Notes: generated by a model from the sequence alone, not told the origin. Shown: positions 1 through 6,492, counted from the stretch's first letter. The stretch is DNA of 7,298 nt from Planctomycetaceae bacterium (GCA_016793185.1 JAEUIK010000137.1:1-7298), one strand, 5' to 3'. Made by a program: numbers and translations.

Positions 1-182
1 TCCAGCGTTGCCGCGGCATCGGCGCTGAGCTCCGCGGCGGTCGCCTGCAGTCGGCCGCCGAGCTCGTCCCGCAGGCGTTGCTCCACCCCTGGCAGCACGC
101 CCGCCCCCAGCGCAAACCCCAACAGCAGGACGACCCCGGCTGAGCCGAGAAACTGCTGCCAAAACAACCGGCTGGACAACAT
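1..182 (-). CDS. N-terminus of a membrane protein, probably a sensor histidine kinase (partial)
   Basis: The gene reads leftward from an ATG at 182 and runs off the left edge, so only about 60 residues are visible. They begin MLSSRLFWQQFLG and continue into one hydrophobic segment, roughly residues 12-32, rich in Gly, Val and Leu. A polar, helical stretch with Glu, Arg and Gln follows (VEQRLRDELGGRLQATAAEL). A short SRLFW-type cytoplasmic start, one membrane helix and a periplasmic helix is the usual beginning of PhoR-like two-component sensor kinases in planctomycetes. In such proteins the missing part would hold a second helix, HAMP/PAS and the HisKA/HATPase domains. None of these catalytic parts is visible, so the kinase call is an inference from style; a methyl-accepting or other single-pass sensor is possible. 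The upstream sequence has no strong Shine-Dalgarno site. Confidence 0.5.
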   Translation of the reverse strand, partial: MLSSRLFWQQFLGSAGVVLLLGFALGAGVLPGVEQRLRDELGGRLQATAAELSADAAATL

Positions 183-467
183 CGGTGGTTCCGGGAATCG
201 CGCGGACAGGAGCACACTGCGAGGAAATCGGCGAGGCGTGGCCGCTGGCGCCGGAGGCTCTTCTCCAGCCTACCCCCCGGCCGAGTCGCGCAGAAGGGGC
301 GGCGGTGCGCAGAACTTTCGACCGGTAGTCCCTCTGGCGGCAACGACGTGCGCGACCGCGCCAGCAGCCCGTGGTTCGCTCTTTTGCCGGGGGCGACGAC
401 TTGCTACCATCCCCCCCTCCCCAACCGCCAGCATCGCGGCGGGCCCAGGTACTCGCGGAGCGGGTCG
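183..467. other. Divergent intergenic region
   Basis: This 285-base stretch lies between the leftward membrane-protein gene and the rightward glycosyltransferase gene, so it should carry promoters for both. Open frames exist here, but their Pro/Ala/Arg-rich translations resemble no protein I know and look like high-GC noise. On the minus strand TAGGCT (plus 267-272), preceded by a G run, is a weak candidate -10 box for the leftward gene. A better candidate for the rightward gene lies at 384-410 and is listed separately. I see no RNA gene or repeat. Confidence 0.5.
384..410 (+). promoter_or_regulatory. Candidate promoter of the glycosyltransferase gene
   Basis: TACCAT at 405-410 is preceded by TGC, giving an extended -10 element (TGnTAnnAT). 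TTGCCG at 384-389 could serve as a -35 box with a short 15-base spacer. A run of C follows the -10 box. Transcription would begin near 417, giving a leader of about 50 bases before the ATG at 468. The call rests on motif resemblance and position only. Confidence 0.35.
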
Positions 468-1583
468 ATGCGCGTGATCGCCCTGATCGAAAAACCGGAT
501 CATGTCTGCTACCGCTATCGGCTCGAGGCCTTCATCCCCGAACTCTGGGAGCGCGGCTGCACGCTCGAGGCCGCGCCGCTGGCTCGGAGCTGGCTCGGTC
601 GCCTGCGCCAATTGCGCTCGCTCGCCGCGGCCGACGTCGTCATCCTGCAACGTAAGCTGCTGCCGCTGCTGCAACTGGCCGTGCTCCGCCGGTCGGCCCG
701 CAAACTCATCTACGACTTTGACGACGCGGTGTATCACCGCGACAGCTTTGCCCGCAAAGGCATTCCCAGCCGGCAGCGGATGGGACAGTTCTGGGCGACC
801 GTCTCGGCGGCGGACGGCGTCATTGCCGGCAACGCATTCCTGGCCCAGCAAGCGCGGCAGTTTGTCGACTCCGAGCGCGTGCATGTGGTTCCGACGTGCG
901 TTCGGCCCGAGCTGTACGAACCCGCGGCGCATGCGGCGCGGCGCGGGTCGACGCGTCTGGTCTGGATCGGCCAGCCGAGCACGCTCCGCGGGCTGGAACA
1001 AGCGCGGCCCCATTTCGCAGCCGTGGCCCGGCGCGTGCCGGGCGCCGAGTTGCACGTCGTCTGCAGCGAGTTTCCCCATTTCGACCCCTTGCGCGTCGTC
1101 CCGCGCCCCTGGACCCAATCTGGCGAGGCCGACGAACTGACGCGGTGCGATATCGGCGTCAGTTGGCTGCCCGACGACGCCTGGAGCCGGGGTAAATGCG
1201 GCCTCAAGGTGCTGCAGTACCTCGCGGCGGGGCTGCCGGTCGTCGCCAACCCGGTGGGCATCCAAGCCGACCTGGTGCGCCCTGGCGTGACCGGGTTCTT
1301 GGCGGAGACGCCTGCCGAATGGGCCACCGCCGTCGCCACGCTCGCCGCCGATCCGCAGTTGCGCCGGCAGATGGGCGCGGCCGGTCGAGCCCTGGTGGAA
1401 CGCGAATACAGCGAGCGGATCACGGCCCGGAAGTTCGTCGACGTCGTCGCGCGAGTCACCGGTCGCGAGTTGTCGCCGGTCCGGTGGGAACCGGCGCGGC
1501 CGTCCGAGCGGCCCCGTGCGACATCTCCCTCGTCTCCCCAACTTCCCGTTCCCCAGTTGACCGGGGAACCGTCGACATGGTGA
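468..1583 (+). CDS. Glycosyltransferase, GT4 family (GT-B fold)
   Basis: This 371-residue protein probably transfers a sugar from an activated donor to a cell-surface glycan or lipid acceptor at the cytoplasmic face of the membrane; the substrates cannot be read from sequence. The N-terminal half (about residues 1-155) has the Rossmann-like acceptor domain, with a conserved block KLIYDFDDAVYH at 79-90 that is frequent in this GT4 subgroup. The C-terminal donor domain includes RLVWIGQPSTLRGLE (163-177). Its signature is GKCGLKVLQYLAAGLPVVA (242-260), followed by NPVG and GVTGFLA. In many GT4 enzymes the K-x-x-E position carries Glu; here it is Gln250, as in the KxLQYMAAG subgroup. The ATG at 468 is chosen because MRVIALIEK begins the first beta strand; an upstream in-frame ATG at 348 would add 40 implausible residues. 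The last 30 residues are a Pro/Ser-rich tail. The 3' end overlaps the next gene by 7 bases, suggesting co-transcription. Confidence 0.88.
   Translation: MRVIALIEKPDHVCYRYRLEAFIPELWERGCTLEAAPLARSWLGRLRQLRSLAAADVVILQRKLLPLLQLAVLRRSARKLIYDFDDAVYHRDSFARKGIPSRQRMGQFWATVSAADGVIAGNAFLAQQARQFVDSERVHVVPTCVRPELYEPAAHAARRGSTRLVWIGQPSTLRGLEQARPHFAAVARRVPGAELHVVCSEFPHFDPLRVVPRPWTQSGEADELTRCDIGVSWLPDDAWSRGKCGLKVLQYLAAGLPVVANPVGIQADLVRPGVTGFLAETPAEWATAVATLAADPQLRRQMGAAGRALVEREYSERITARKFVDVVARVTGRELSPVRWEPARPSERPRATSPSSPQLPVPQLTGEPSTW
1548..1569 (+). promoter_or_regulatory. Hairpin covering the start region of the peptidase gene
   Basis: GTTCCCC (1548-1554) and GGGGAAC (1563-1569) form a perfect 7-bp stem with an 8-base loop, inside the last codons of the glycosyltransferase gene. 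The right arm contains GGGGA, the only Shine-Dalgarno-like sequence before the ATG at 1577, about 9 bases away. In free mRNA the site would be paired. Ribosomes finishing the upstream gene would open it, which would couple translation of the two genes. The pairing is seen directly; the regulatory role is inferred. Confidence 0.4.
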
Positions 1584-2425
1584 CGCCCCGAGCGGAACTC
1601 TGCCCACGCGCGCCGCGCCGGTTGCGGCGCGAGGTCGTTGTCGCGGGATTAGGACTTCTGTTCAGCCTCGGCTGCGCCCGTTTCCGGCAGGTCAGCGACT
1701 CGATCCCCGGCCGGCACACCATCGTCCGCGAGCAACTGGTGATCGCCAGTGACTTCTCGCTCCCGCAGCAACATCGGCTGCTCGAGGAACTGGTCGCGCA
1801 GCGCTACGACCTGGCCGTCAAACTGGGACTGCCGACGTCGGACGAACCGATCCACGTCTTCCTCTTCGACAATCCGGACCGCTTTCACGCCTTCACGCGG
1901 CAGAATTTTCCGGAGGTGGCTCCGCGCCGCGCGTTCTTCGTCGAAAGCGATACCCGGCTGACGGTCTATGCCCAATGGGGCGACCGTGTCGCCGAAGACC
2001 TCCGGCACGAGGTGGCGCATGGCTATCTGCACGCCGTGGTGCCCAATCTCCCGCTCTGGATCGACGAAGGTCTGGCCGAGTACTTCGAGGTGCCCCGCGG
2101 GGGCGCGGGGCTCAATCGACCCCACGTCGACGCACTTCTTCGGGCTGCGACCGAGGGTCGCTGGAAGCCCGATCTCGCGCGGCTCGAACACTTTCGATCC
2201 ATCGCCCACATGGAGCAGCTCGACTACGCTGAATCATGGGCCTGGATCCACCTGCTGCTGGAGACCACGCCCGAGCGGGCCGCGGTCCTGCGCACTCAGT
2301 TGCACGCCTTGCGGCAGAAGGGCTCGGCCCCAGCGCTCTGGACCCAGCTGGGACCGCAACTCCCCCAACCGGAAACCGAGCTGCTCGCTCATTTGCGGAA
2401 CCTCGCCGCCACACCCGCGCACTAG
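1577..2425 (+). CDS. Putative zinc metallopeptidase lipoprotein (gluzincin, peptidase MA-like)
   Basis: This 282-residue protein starts at an ATG at 1577 that overlaps the glycosyltransferase stop codon. A basic N-terminus (RRLRREV, 14-20) leads into a hydrophobic stretch VVVAGLGLLFSLGC ending at Cys33. That pattern suggests a lipoprotein signal peptide, although SLGC is not an ideal lipobox. Residues 45-135 form a mixed domain with a typical HVFLFDNPDRFHAF segment. The metal site is clear: HEVAH at 144-148 supplies two His ligands and the catalytic Glu145. LWIDEGLAEYFE (160-171) supplies the likely third ligand, Glu164. This HExxH plus W-x-x-EGLAEY arrangement is typical of gluzincin (MA clan) peptidases, including DUF1570-like proteins common in planctomycetes. 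It would act outside the cytoplasmic membrane on an unknown substrate. Its pairing with a glycosyltransferase hints at envelope work, but that is inference. Confidence 0.72.
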   Translation: MVTPRAELCPRAPRRLRREVVVAGLGLLFSLGCARFRQVSDSIPGRHTIVREQLVIASDFSLPQQHRLLEELVAQRYDLAVKLGLPTSDEPIHVFLFDNPDRFHAFTRQNFPEVAPRRAFFVESDTRLTVYAQWGDRVAEDLRHEVAHGYLHAVVPNLPLWIDEGLAEYFEVPRGGAGLNRPHVDALLRAATEGRWKPDLARLEHFRSIAHMEQLDYAESWAWIHLLLETTPERAAVLRTQLHALRQKGSAPALWTQLGPQLPQPETELLAHLRNLAATPAH

Positions 2426-2487
2426 CGCGACCCACGCGGCGCTGGCGCCGGCGGGCTGCCTCAATTCGCGCGGGCCGCAGCGGCAGC

Positions 2488-3222
2488 TCAGGTCTGGAAC
2501 TCGGGCAATTCGGCGCGGAGGATCTCGCGCTTCCACTCAGGCTCGTGGATGGGCCAGGCCACGACGCCTCCCCACGGCGACTCGCGCGTCGCGGTTGTCA
2601 GCGTGCCATGCGCTTCGTCGCGCGCGCTCCTCTCGGCCGCTGTGAGGGAGGGGGTCCGGCCGCCGGCATTGCTCTTGCGCCAGGCGAGCTGCCCCTGGTC
2701 GAACAGCGAGATGATCACCAATGGTGCGCAGTCGAGCATGCGCCGCGCCAGCAGTTCGTGGCTCGCAGTCGAATACGACCGCTTGAGCTCGAACAAATCC
2801 CAGCCGCAACCCCGCGCGTCGCGCTCGTACCAGGCCGTGGGAAGCAGCAGCCGGGCGGCCAGCAGATTCGCCACCTGCTCGCGCGCGGCCTCCGAAGTCT
2901 CCGCGGGCGTGACGTCGCCTGCGGCGAAAACGTGCCGTGCGAGCTGTTCGCCGATCTCGTGGGCGACGGCCCATTGCCGCCGTTCGCTGCGGGGCTCGGG
3001 TCGCAACAAGATCGACGCCTGGCCCCCCGCTGTACCGGAGCGCAAACGAACCGTCCGCGCCCGACCCGCCAGACGAGAATCAATCGCCAAAGCAATCCCC
3101 GCGCGGCGGGCCAGCTCGAGCGCATCGACGGGGGGCGCCTCCCAATCGGCCGCCGCCAAGAACTCTCCAACCACGGCGTCGAGGCAATCGGCAAACTCTT
3201 CCTGGGTGAGATGCGGAAACAC
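2488..3222 (-). CDS. ImmA/IrrE-like putative metalloprotease with HEIGE in place of HExxH
   Basis: This leftward 244-residue protein begins at a GTG at 3222 with a good Shine-Dalgarno GGAG (plus 3229-3232) six bases upstream. Residues 32-50 (VDALELARRAGIALAIDSR) match the N-terminal helix-strand part of the ImmA/IrrE (DUF955) fold. The core follows: RRQWAVAHEIGEQLA at 81-95, then EAAREQVANLLAARLLLP at 111-128, the usual second signature with Glu115 as candidate third metal ligand. DLFELKRSYSTASHELLARR (142-161) matches the helical region that follows in the family. In the usual motif the fifth position is His; here it is Glu92 (HEIGE). His96 lies nearby and could substitute, or metal binding may be changed or lost. 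Known relatives cleave repressors (ImmA) or control DNA-damage responses (IrrE/PprI). No XRE-type repressor or mobile-element gene is adjacent, so its target is unknown. It is convergent with the peptidase gene and divergent from rimO. Confidence 0.75.
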   Translation of the reverse strand: MFPHLTQEEFADCLDAVVGEFLAAADWEAPPVDALELARRAGIALAIDSRLAGRARTVRLRSGTAGGQASILLRPEPRSERRQWAVAHEIGEQLARHVFAAGDVTPAETSEAAREQVANLLAARLLLPTAWYERDARGCGWDLFELKRSYSTASHELLARRMLDCAPLVIISLFDQGQLAWRKSNAGGRTPSLTAAERSARDEAHGTLTTATRESPWGGVVAWPIHEPEWKREILRAELPEFQT

Positions 3223-3233
3223 GTCACGCTCCG

Positions 3234-3251
3234 TATGTATACATATGTATA
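3234..3251. promoter_or_regulatory. AT-rich overlapping palindromes, candidate operator/promoter
   Basis: Two perfect palindromes overlap here: TATGTATACATA (3234-3245) and TATACATATGTATA (3238-3251). They sit immediately upstream of the Shine-Dalgarno site of the leftward ImmA/IrrE-like gene, in a stretch of about 27 bases that is almost all A/T within a very GC-rich region. On the minus strand TATACA occurs twice (plus 3236-3241 and 3246-3251), and either copy could be a -10 box. TTGTAT (plus 3271-3276) is a weak -35 candidate with a long 19-base spacer. A dimeric repressor binding here would block that promoter. The palindromes are seen directly; the function is inferred. Confidence 0.5.
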
Positions 3252-3383
3252 TTATTCAATTCCCGGACCGATACAAGCCGCGCCCCGCGGGGGATCGGCG
3301 ACTAGCGCCCGCGCGCCCGACCTAACCTCGAATGGCGCAAGCCTTACCGCGGGCGAACCCTCGTCAGTCCCGCCGGCATCGGG

Positions 3384-3389
3384 TAGCAT
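3384..3389 (+). promoter_or_regulatory. Weak candidate -10 box for rimO
   Basis: TAGCAT, preceded by GGG, lies about 100 bases before the chosen rimO start and matches the TAnnAT form of the candidate box at 405. No convincing -35 hexamer is visible. The rest of 3223-3491 holds the AT-rich palindromes and no other feature I can support. Confidence 0.22.
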
Positions 3390-3491
3390 TGAGCTTTCCC
3401 GCTCGCACACGATTTCCGTCTATTGCGGCGTTTCGCCGCCCGAGGGTTTCTGATTTTGGCCACGCTCCCCGTCATTTCCCGCCCGGCCGAA

Positions 3492-4844
3492 GTGGGCACC
3501 AAAGGCACCTACGCCTTCGTCAGTCTCGGCTGCCCCAAGAATCTGGTCGACAGCGAACGGATGCTGGGGCTCTTGCAGCTCGACGGGTACCAGCTCGTCT
3601 CCGAGCCGCGCGGGGCCGATTTCGTGGTCGTCAACACCTGCGGGTTCATCGAGCGAGCCCGGGCCGAATCCTTCGCCTCGATCGAAGAGATGCTGTCGCT
3701 CAAGCGGCAGGGAAAAATCCGAGGCGTGATCGTCTCGGGCTGCCTGGCCGAGCGCGATAAGGAATCGCTGCTGGAAAAGTGTCCCGAGATCGACCACCTG
3801 GTCGGAGTGTTTGGACGCGAAGAGGTGACGAAGGTCGCCGATCGCCTGATCGGCGGGCTGGACGAGCAGCGGCTGGTGTTCCAGCCCGCGCCGGCGCGTC
3901 CGCTCTCGGATCGCTCCCGGTTGCGGATCACTCCCAAGCACTTTGCGTACCTGAAAATCTCCGAGGGGTGCGACCGGCTCTGCACGTTTTGCGCGATCCC
4001 CAAGATGCGGGGCAAGCACGCCACCAAGCCGATCGAAGAGGTGGTGGCCGAGGCTCGGGAACTGGCCGCCAGCGGAACGCGCGAGCTGAACATCGTCGCC
4101 CAGGATACGACCTACTACGGCCTCGATCTCTACGGTCGCCCCCGGCTGGTCGAGCTGCTGGCCGAGCTGGAGCAGATCGAGGGGATCGAGTGGATCCGCT
4201 TGCTGTATCTCTACCCGATGTATTTTGGCGACGATCTGATCGCGCACATCGCCGGCAGCAAGAAGATCGTTCCCTATCTCGATATGCCGCTGCAACACAT
4301 CAACGACACGATGCTGCGGCGGATGCAGCGCCGCGTGAATCGCGCCGATACCGAGACGCTGATCGACAAACTTCGTGCCGCGATCCCCAACCTGGCGATG
4401 CGCACGACCTTCATCACGGGCTTCCCGGGCGAGACCGACGAGCAGTTCGACGAACTGCTCGAGTTCGCCCGGCAGCGGCGATTCGAGCGGGTGGGGGTCT
4501 TCACCTATTCGCTCGAACCCGACACGCCGGCCGCCCGTCTGCCCGATCACGTGGACGAAGCGACCAAGGAGTCGCGCCGCGAACGGTTGATGGAGATCCA
4601 GCAAGAGATCGCCTTCGCCTGGAACGAGTCGCAGGTGGGCCGGCAGCTCGACGTCTTGCTCGATCGACCGGTGCCGGGCGAAAAGCACGCTCTGATCGGC
4701 CGCACGTATGCCGATGCCCCCGATATTGATGACGTCGTCTACGTCTCGGGGCGGAATCTCCGGCCTGGGCAAATAGTGCCCTGTGAAATTGTGGCCGCGC
4801 GCGGCTATGATTTGATTGGAGCGGCCGTGGGTCGGCCGCACTAA
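3492..4844 (+). CDS. rimO: Ribosomal protein S12 methylthiotransferase RimO
   Basis: This radical-SAM enzyme adds a methylthio group to the conserved aspartate of ribosomal protein S12, using S-adenosylmethionine and two 4Fe-4S clusters. All three family domains are present. The N-terminal MTTase domain starts FVSLGCPKNLVDSER and carries cluster cysteines Cys14, Cys50 (NTCGFIERAR) and Cys84 (VSGCLAERD). The radical-SAM domain has EGCDRLCTFC with Cys160, Cys164 and Cys167. YPMYFGDDLI and DMPLQHINDTMLRRM follow, and the latter favours RimO over MiaB. The C-terminal TRAM domain spans about 380-445. The start is uncertain. The GTG at 3492 gives 450 residues and places Cys14 close to its position in E. 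coli RimO, but it has no Shine-Dalgarno site. A TTG at 3456 has GAGGG nine bases upstream and would add 12 residues; a TTG at 3423 is less likely. It probably leads an operon with pgsA, 16 bases downstream. Confidence 0.95.
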   Translation: MGTKGTYAFVSLGCPKNLVDSERMLGLLQLDGYQLVSEPRGADFVVVNTCGFIERARAESFASIEEMLSLKRQGKIRGVIVSGCLAERDKESLLEKCPEIDHLVGVFGREEVTKVADRLIGGLDEQRLVFQPAPARPLSDRSRLRITPKHFAYLKISEGCDRLCTFCAIPKMRGKHATKPIEEVVAEARELAASGTRELNIVAQDTTYYGLDLYGRPRLVELLAELEQIEGIEWIRLLYLYPMYFGDDLIAHIAGSKKIVPYLDMPLQHINDTMLRRMQRRVNRADTETLIDKLRAAIPNLAMRTTFITGFPGETDEQFDELLEFARQRRFERVGVFTYSLEPDTPAARLPDHVDEATKESRRERLMEIQQEIAFAWNESQVGRQLDVLLDRPVPGEKHALIGRTYADAPDIDDVVYVSGRNLRPGQIVPCEIVAARGYDLIGAAVGRPH

Positions 4845-4860
4845 GACGGGAGCGCGAGCC

Positions 4861-5448
4861 ATGTCGGTCAGTGCCAACAACCGCGCGGGCGCCACGGCCT
4901 TCAATCTGCCCAACCAGCTCACTGTGGCGCGGCTGATCCTCTCGGTCGTCCTCTTCGTGCTCCTCCCGCTGGGTTTCTATCCCGCGAGCTTCGTGATCTT
5001 CGTCGTCGCCGCGTCGACCGACTGGCTTGATGGGTATTTCGCCCGCAAGTACAACATGGTGACGGTGCTGGGGCGGATCCTCGACCCGTTCGTCGACAAA
5101 GTCATCGTCTGCGGCACCTTCATTTACCTGGCCGCCGTTCCCGAGTCGGGCGTGCAGCCCTGGATGGCCGTCGTGATCGTCGGACGCGAGTTGCTGATCA
5201 CCGCGCTCCGCAGCTTCCTCGAGCAGCAGGGGGCCGACTTCTCGGCCGCCATGTCGGGCAAGCTCAAGATGCTCTTTCAATGCATAGCCGCCGGGGTGAG
5301 CCTCTTCTATCTGTCCTGGACGCCGGGTACGGCGCCCGACTGGTCGCGGCCGCTCCTGCTCGTCACGGTCTGGGCCGCGGTCGCCCTCACGATCTACTCG
5401 GGCATCGCCTACGTCCGCACGGCCACGCAACTGTTGCGGGGGCAGTAG
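4861..5448 (+). CDS. pgsA: CDP-diacylglycerol-glycerol-3-phosphate 3-phosphatidyltransferase
   Basis: This membrane enzyme condenses CDP-diacylglycerol with glycerol 3-phosphate to give phosphatidylglycerophosphate and CMP, the committed step to phosphatidylglycerol and cardiolipin. The 195-residue length is normal for PgsA. NLPNQLTVARLILS (15-28) is the typical amphipathic start. The complete CDP-alcohol phosphotransferase signature follows: Asp54, Asp57-Gly58, Ala61-Arg62, Gly71, Asp75 and Asp79, in the order DG-x2-AR-x8-G-x3-D-x3-D. Membrane helices lie near 22-38, 40-55, 81-95, 101-119, 138-153 and 164-186. GRELLITALRSFLEQQG (108-124) is characteristic of PgsA and argues against other CDP-alcohol transferases such as PssA. 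The ATG at 4861 is chosen because GGGAG lies eight bases upstream; an in-frame ATG at 4816 would overlap rimO and precede the conserved start. The gene sits between rimO and a CPBP protease, with short gaps consistent with one transcript. Confidence 0.94.
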   Translation: MSVSANNRAGATAFNLPNQLTVARLILSVVLFVLLPLGFYPASFVIFVVAASTDWLDGYFARKYNMVTVLGRILDPFVDKVIVCGTFIYLAAVPESGVQPWMAVVIVGRELLITALRSFLEQQGADFSAAMSGKLKMLFQCIAAGVSLFYLSWTPGTAPDWSRPLLLVTVWAAVALTIYSGIAYVRTATQLLRGQ

Positions 5449-5478
5449 CCACCCCCTCTCTGCGGCGGACACCGCGCT

Positions 5479-6456
5479 ATGGCCGTCGTTCTGAACTTCT
5501 TTGTCCTCGTATGCCTGGCGGTCTCGCTCGGCCTCTGGATCGAGATCCTGCGCCGCTGGCGCGCCGGCGAGTCCTGCATTCCGGCGGAGCCCCGCGCCCC
5601 AGTCCCCTGGGGACCGCTCGAGATCGTGCTGGCGGTGGGCATCTACTTTCTCGCGGCGCAGGCGATCGTTGCGCGTGGCGGGCCCCAGCCCGATCCTCCT
5701 GCAGCCCCCGCCCAGCAGCAGCCGCCCGAAATCCTCGCAGTAGCGCAGGACGCGGTGGACGACGACGAAGCCCCCGTCGAAAAACCCACGGATCGGGAAG
5801 AGAAACTTCCGCCGCGCGCCAACGCGGCGGCCACCGGGATCGAGTTTCTGGCCCGGCAGATTCTGTTCCAGCTGGTGACGGTGCTCGGCTGCCTCGCCTT
5901 TCTCATCGTCGGCACGCGTGCCGATCGCTTCGATCTCGGCTTGCCGCTGCGGCATGTCGGCCGCGATGCGCGCCTGGGGGTCGTGGCCTTCGTCGCCGCC
6001 GCCCCGCCGACGTTCTTGCTGCAGACGCTGTTGGTCCAGTGGTACCCCTCGCAACACCCGATCGTCGATACGCTGGGGAAAAATCCGGGGCCGGCGCTGC
6101 TGGCGGTCGCGACGATCCTGGCCGTGATCGTGGCCCCGTGGTGCGAGGAGTTCTTTTTTCGCGTGCTGCTGCAAGGTTGGCTCGAGGGGGCCGACGCGCG
6201 CCTGCGCGGCGCCCCGCCTGTCGCCGACGATCCCCCGACCGCCCCCCCGGTGTGGCCGCTGTTCGCAAGCTCGGCAGTCTTTGCCGCACTGCACGCCGGA
6301 CATGGCCCCGACCCGATTCCGCTCTTCTTCCTGGCGCTGGTGCTGGGCTATCTCTACCGGCAGACGCACCGGCTTTGGCCCTCGTTCGTGATGCATGCCT
6401 GCTTCAACGCCACGAGCATGATCGCATTCGCGCTGAGCCTGGGGGAGGGTTCGTAG
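5479..6456 (+). CDS. CPBP-family intramembrane glutamic endopeptidase (Abi/CAAX protease-like)
   Basis: This 325-residue multi-pass membrane protein carries the motifs of the CPBP family (Rce1/Abi-related). The first is WCEEFFFRVLLQGWLE at 221-236, with Glu223, Glu224 and Arg228. The second is FAALH ending at His272, followed by His275. The third is HACFN at 306-310, with His306 and Asn310. The paired Glu and His residues form the catalytic site in this family. Hydrophobic segments lie near 2-20, 46-64, 122-144, 164-185, 203-221, 260-273, 278-293 and 300-320. The first two helices are followed by a Pro/Gln-rich then acidic linker (about 67-115) before the core, a lengthened N-terminus compared with minimal CPBP proteins. 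Bacterial members process membrane or peptide substrates or give immunity to bacteriocins; the substrate here is unknown. It starts 30 bases after pgsA and is probably the last gene of that operon. The ATG at 5479 has only a weak upstream GGCGG. Confidence 0.88.
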   Translation: MAVVLNFFVLVCLAVSLGLWIEILRRWRAGESCIPAEPRAPVPWGPLEIVLAVGIYFLAAQAIVARGGPQPDPPAAPAQQQPPEILAVAQDAVDDDEAPVEKPTDREEKLPPRANAAATGIEFLARQILFQLVTVLGCLAFLIVGTRADRFDLGLPLRHVGRDARLGVVAFVAAAPPTFLLQTLLVQWYPSQHPIVDTLGKNPGPALLAVATILAVIVAPWCEEFFFRVLLQGWLEGADARLRGAPPVADDPPTAPPVWPLFASSAVFAALHAGHGPDPIPLFFLALVLGYLYRQTHRLWPSFVMHACFNATSMIAFALSLGEGS

Positions 6457-6465
6457 ACGGCCCTC

Positions 6466-6492
6466 GCGCCGCGAGTGAACCCCGCGCGGCGC
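6466..6492 (+). terminator. GC-rich hairpin after the rimO-pgsA-CPBP operon
   Basis: GCGCCGCG (6466-6473) and CGCGGCGC (6485-6492) form a perfect 8-bp stem with an 11-base loop, starting 10 bases after the protease stop codon. No run of T follows, so it is not a textbook intrinsic terminator. It may still slow polymerase or protect the 3' end of the message. Position and pairing support an operon end; function is inferred. Confidence 0.38.

Noticed and set aside
238..477. 79-residue frame in the divergent intergenic region
   Set aside because: It has no Shine-Dalgarno site, a Pro/Ala/Arg-biased translation, and it overlaps the start of the glycosyltransferase gene.
270..1607. 445-residue open frame on the minus strand opposite the glycosyltransferase gene
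   Set aside because: The translation is Arg/Pro/Gly-rich, matches no family I know, and mirrors the codon pattern of the real gene. Long antisense frames are expected in high-GC DNA.
2426..2487. Possible bidirectional terminator between the convergent genes
   Set aside because: Only short GC stems are present (CGGCG/CGCCG with a 4-base loop, GCCG/CGGC with a 3-base loop) and no T run on either strand; such stems are common by chance here.
2236..3453. 405-residue plus-strand frame opposite the ImmA/IrrE-like gene
   Set aside because: It starts inside the peptidase gene, reads through the AT-rich palindromes, and has no domain. The minus-strand protein has recognisable family motifs and a Shine-Dalgarno site.
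3420..4922. 500-residue antisense frame opposite rimO
   Set aside because: rimO on the plus strand has every family motif. The antisense translation is a low-complexity His/Asp/Arg/Gln mixture with no recognisable domain.
4501..6396. 631-residue antisense frame opposite pgsA and the CPBP gene
   Set aside because: It spans two clear genes, is dominated by Arg, Gly, Asp and Gln, and lacks any domain; it is a GC-driven shadow.
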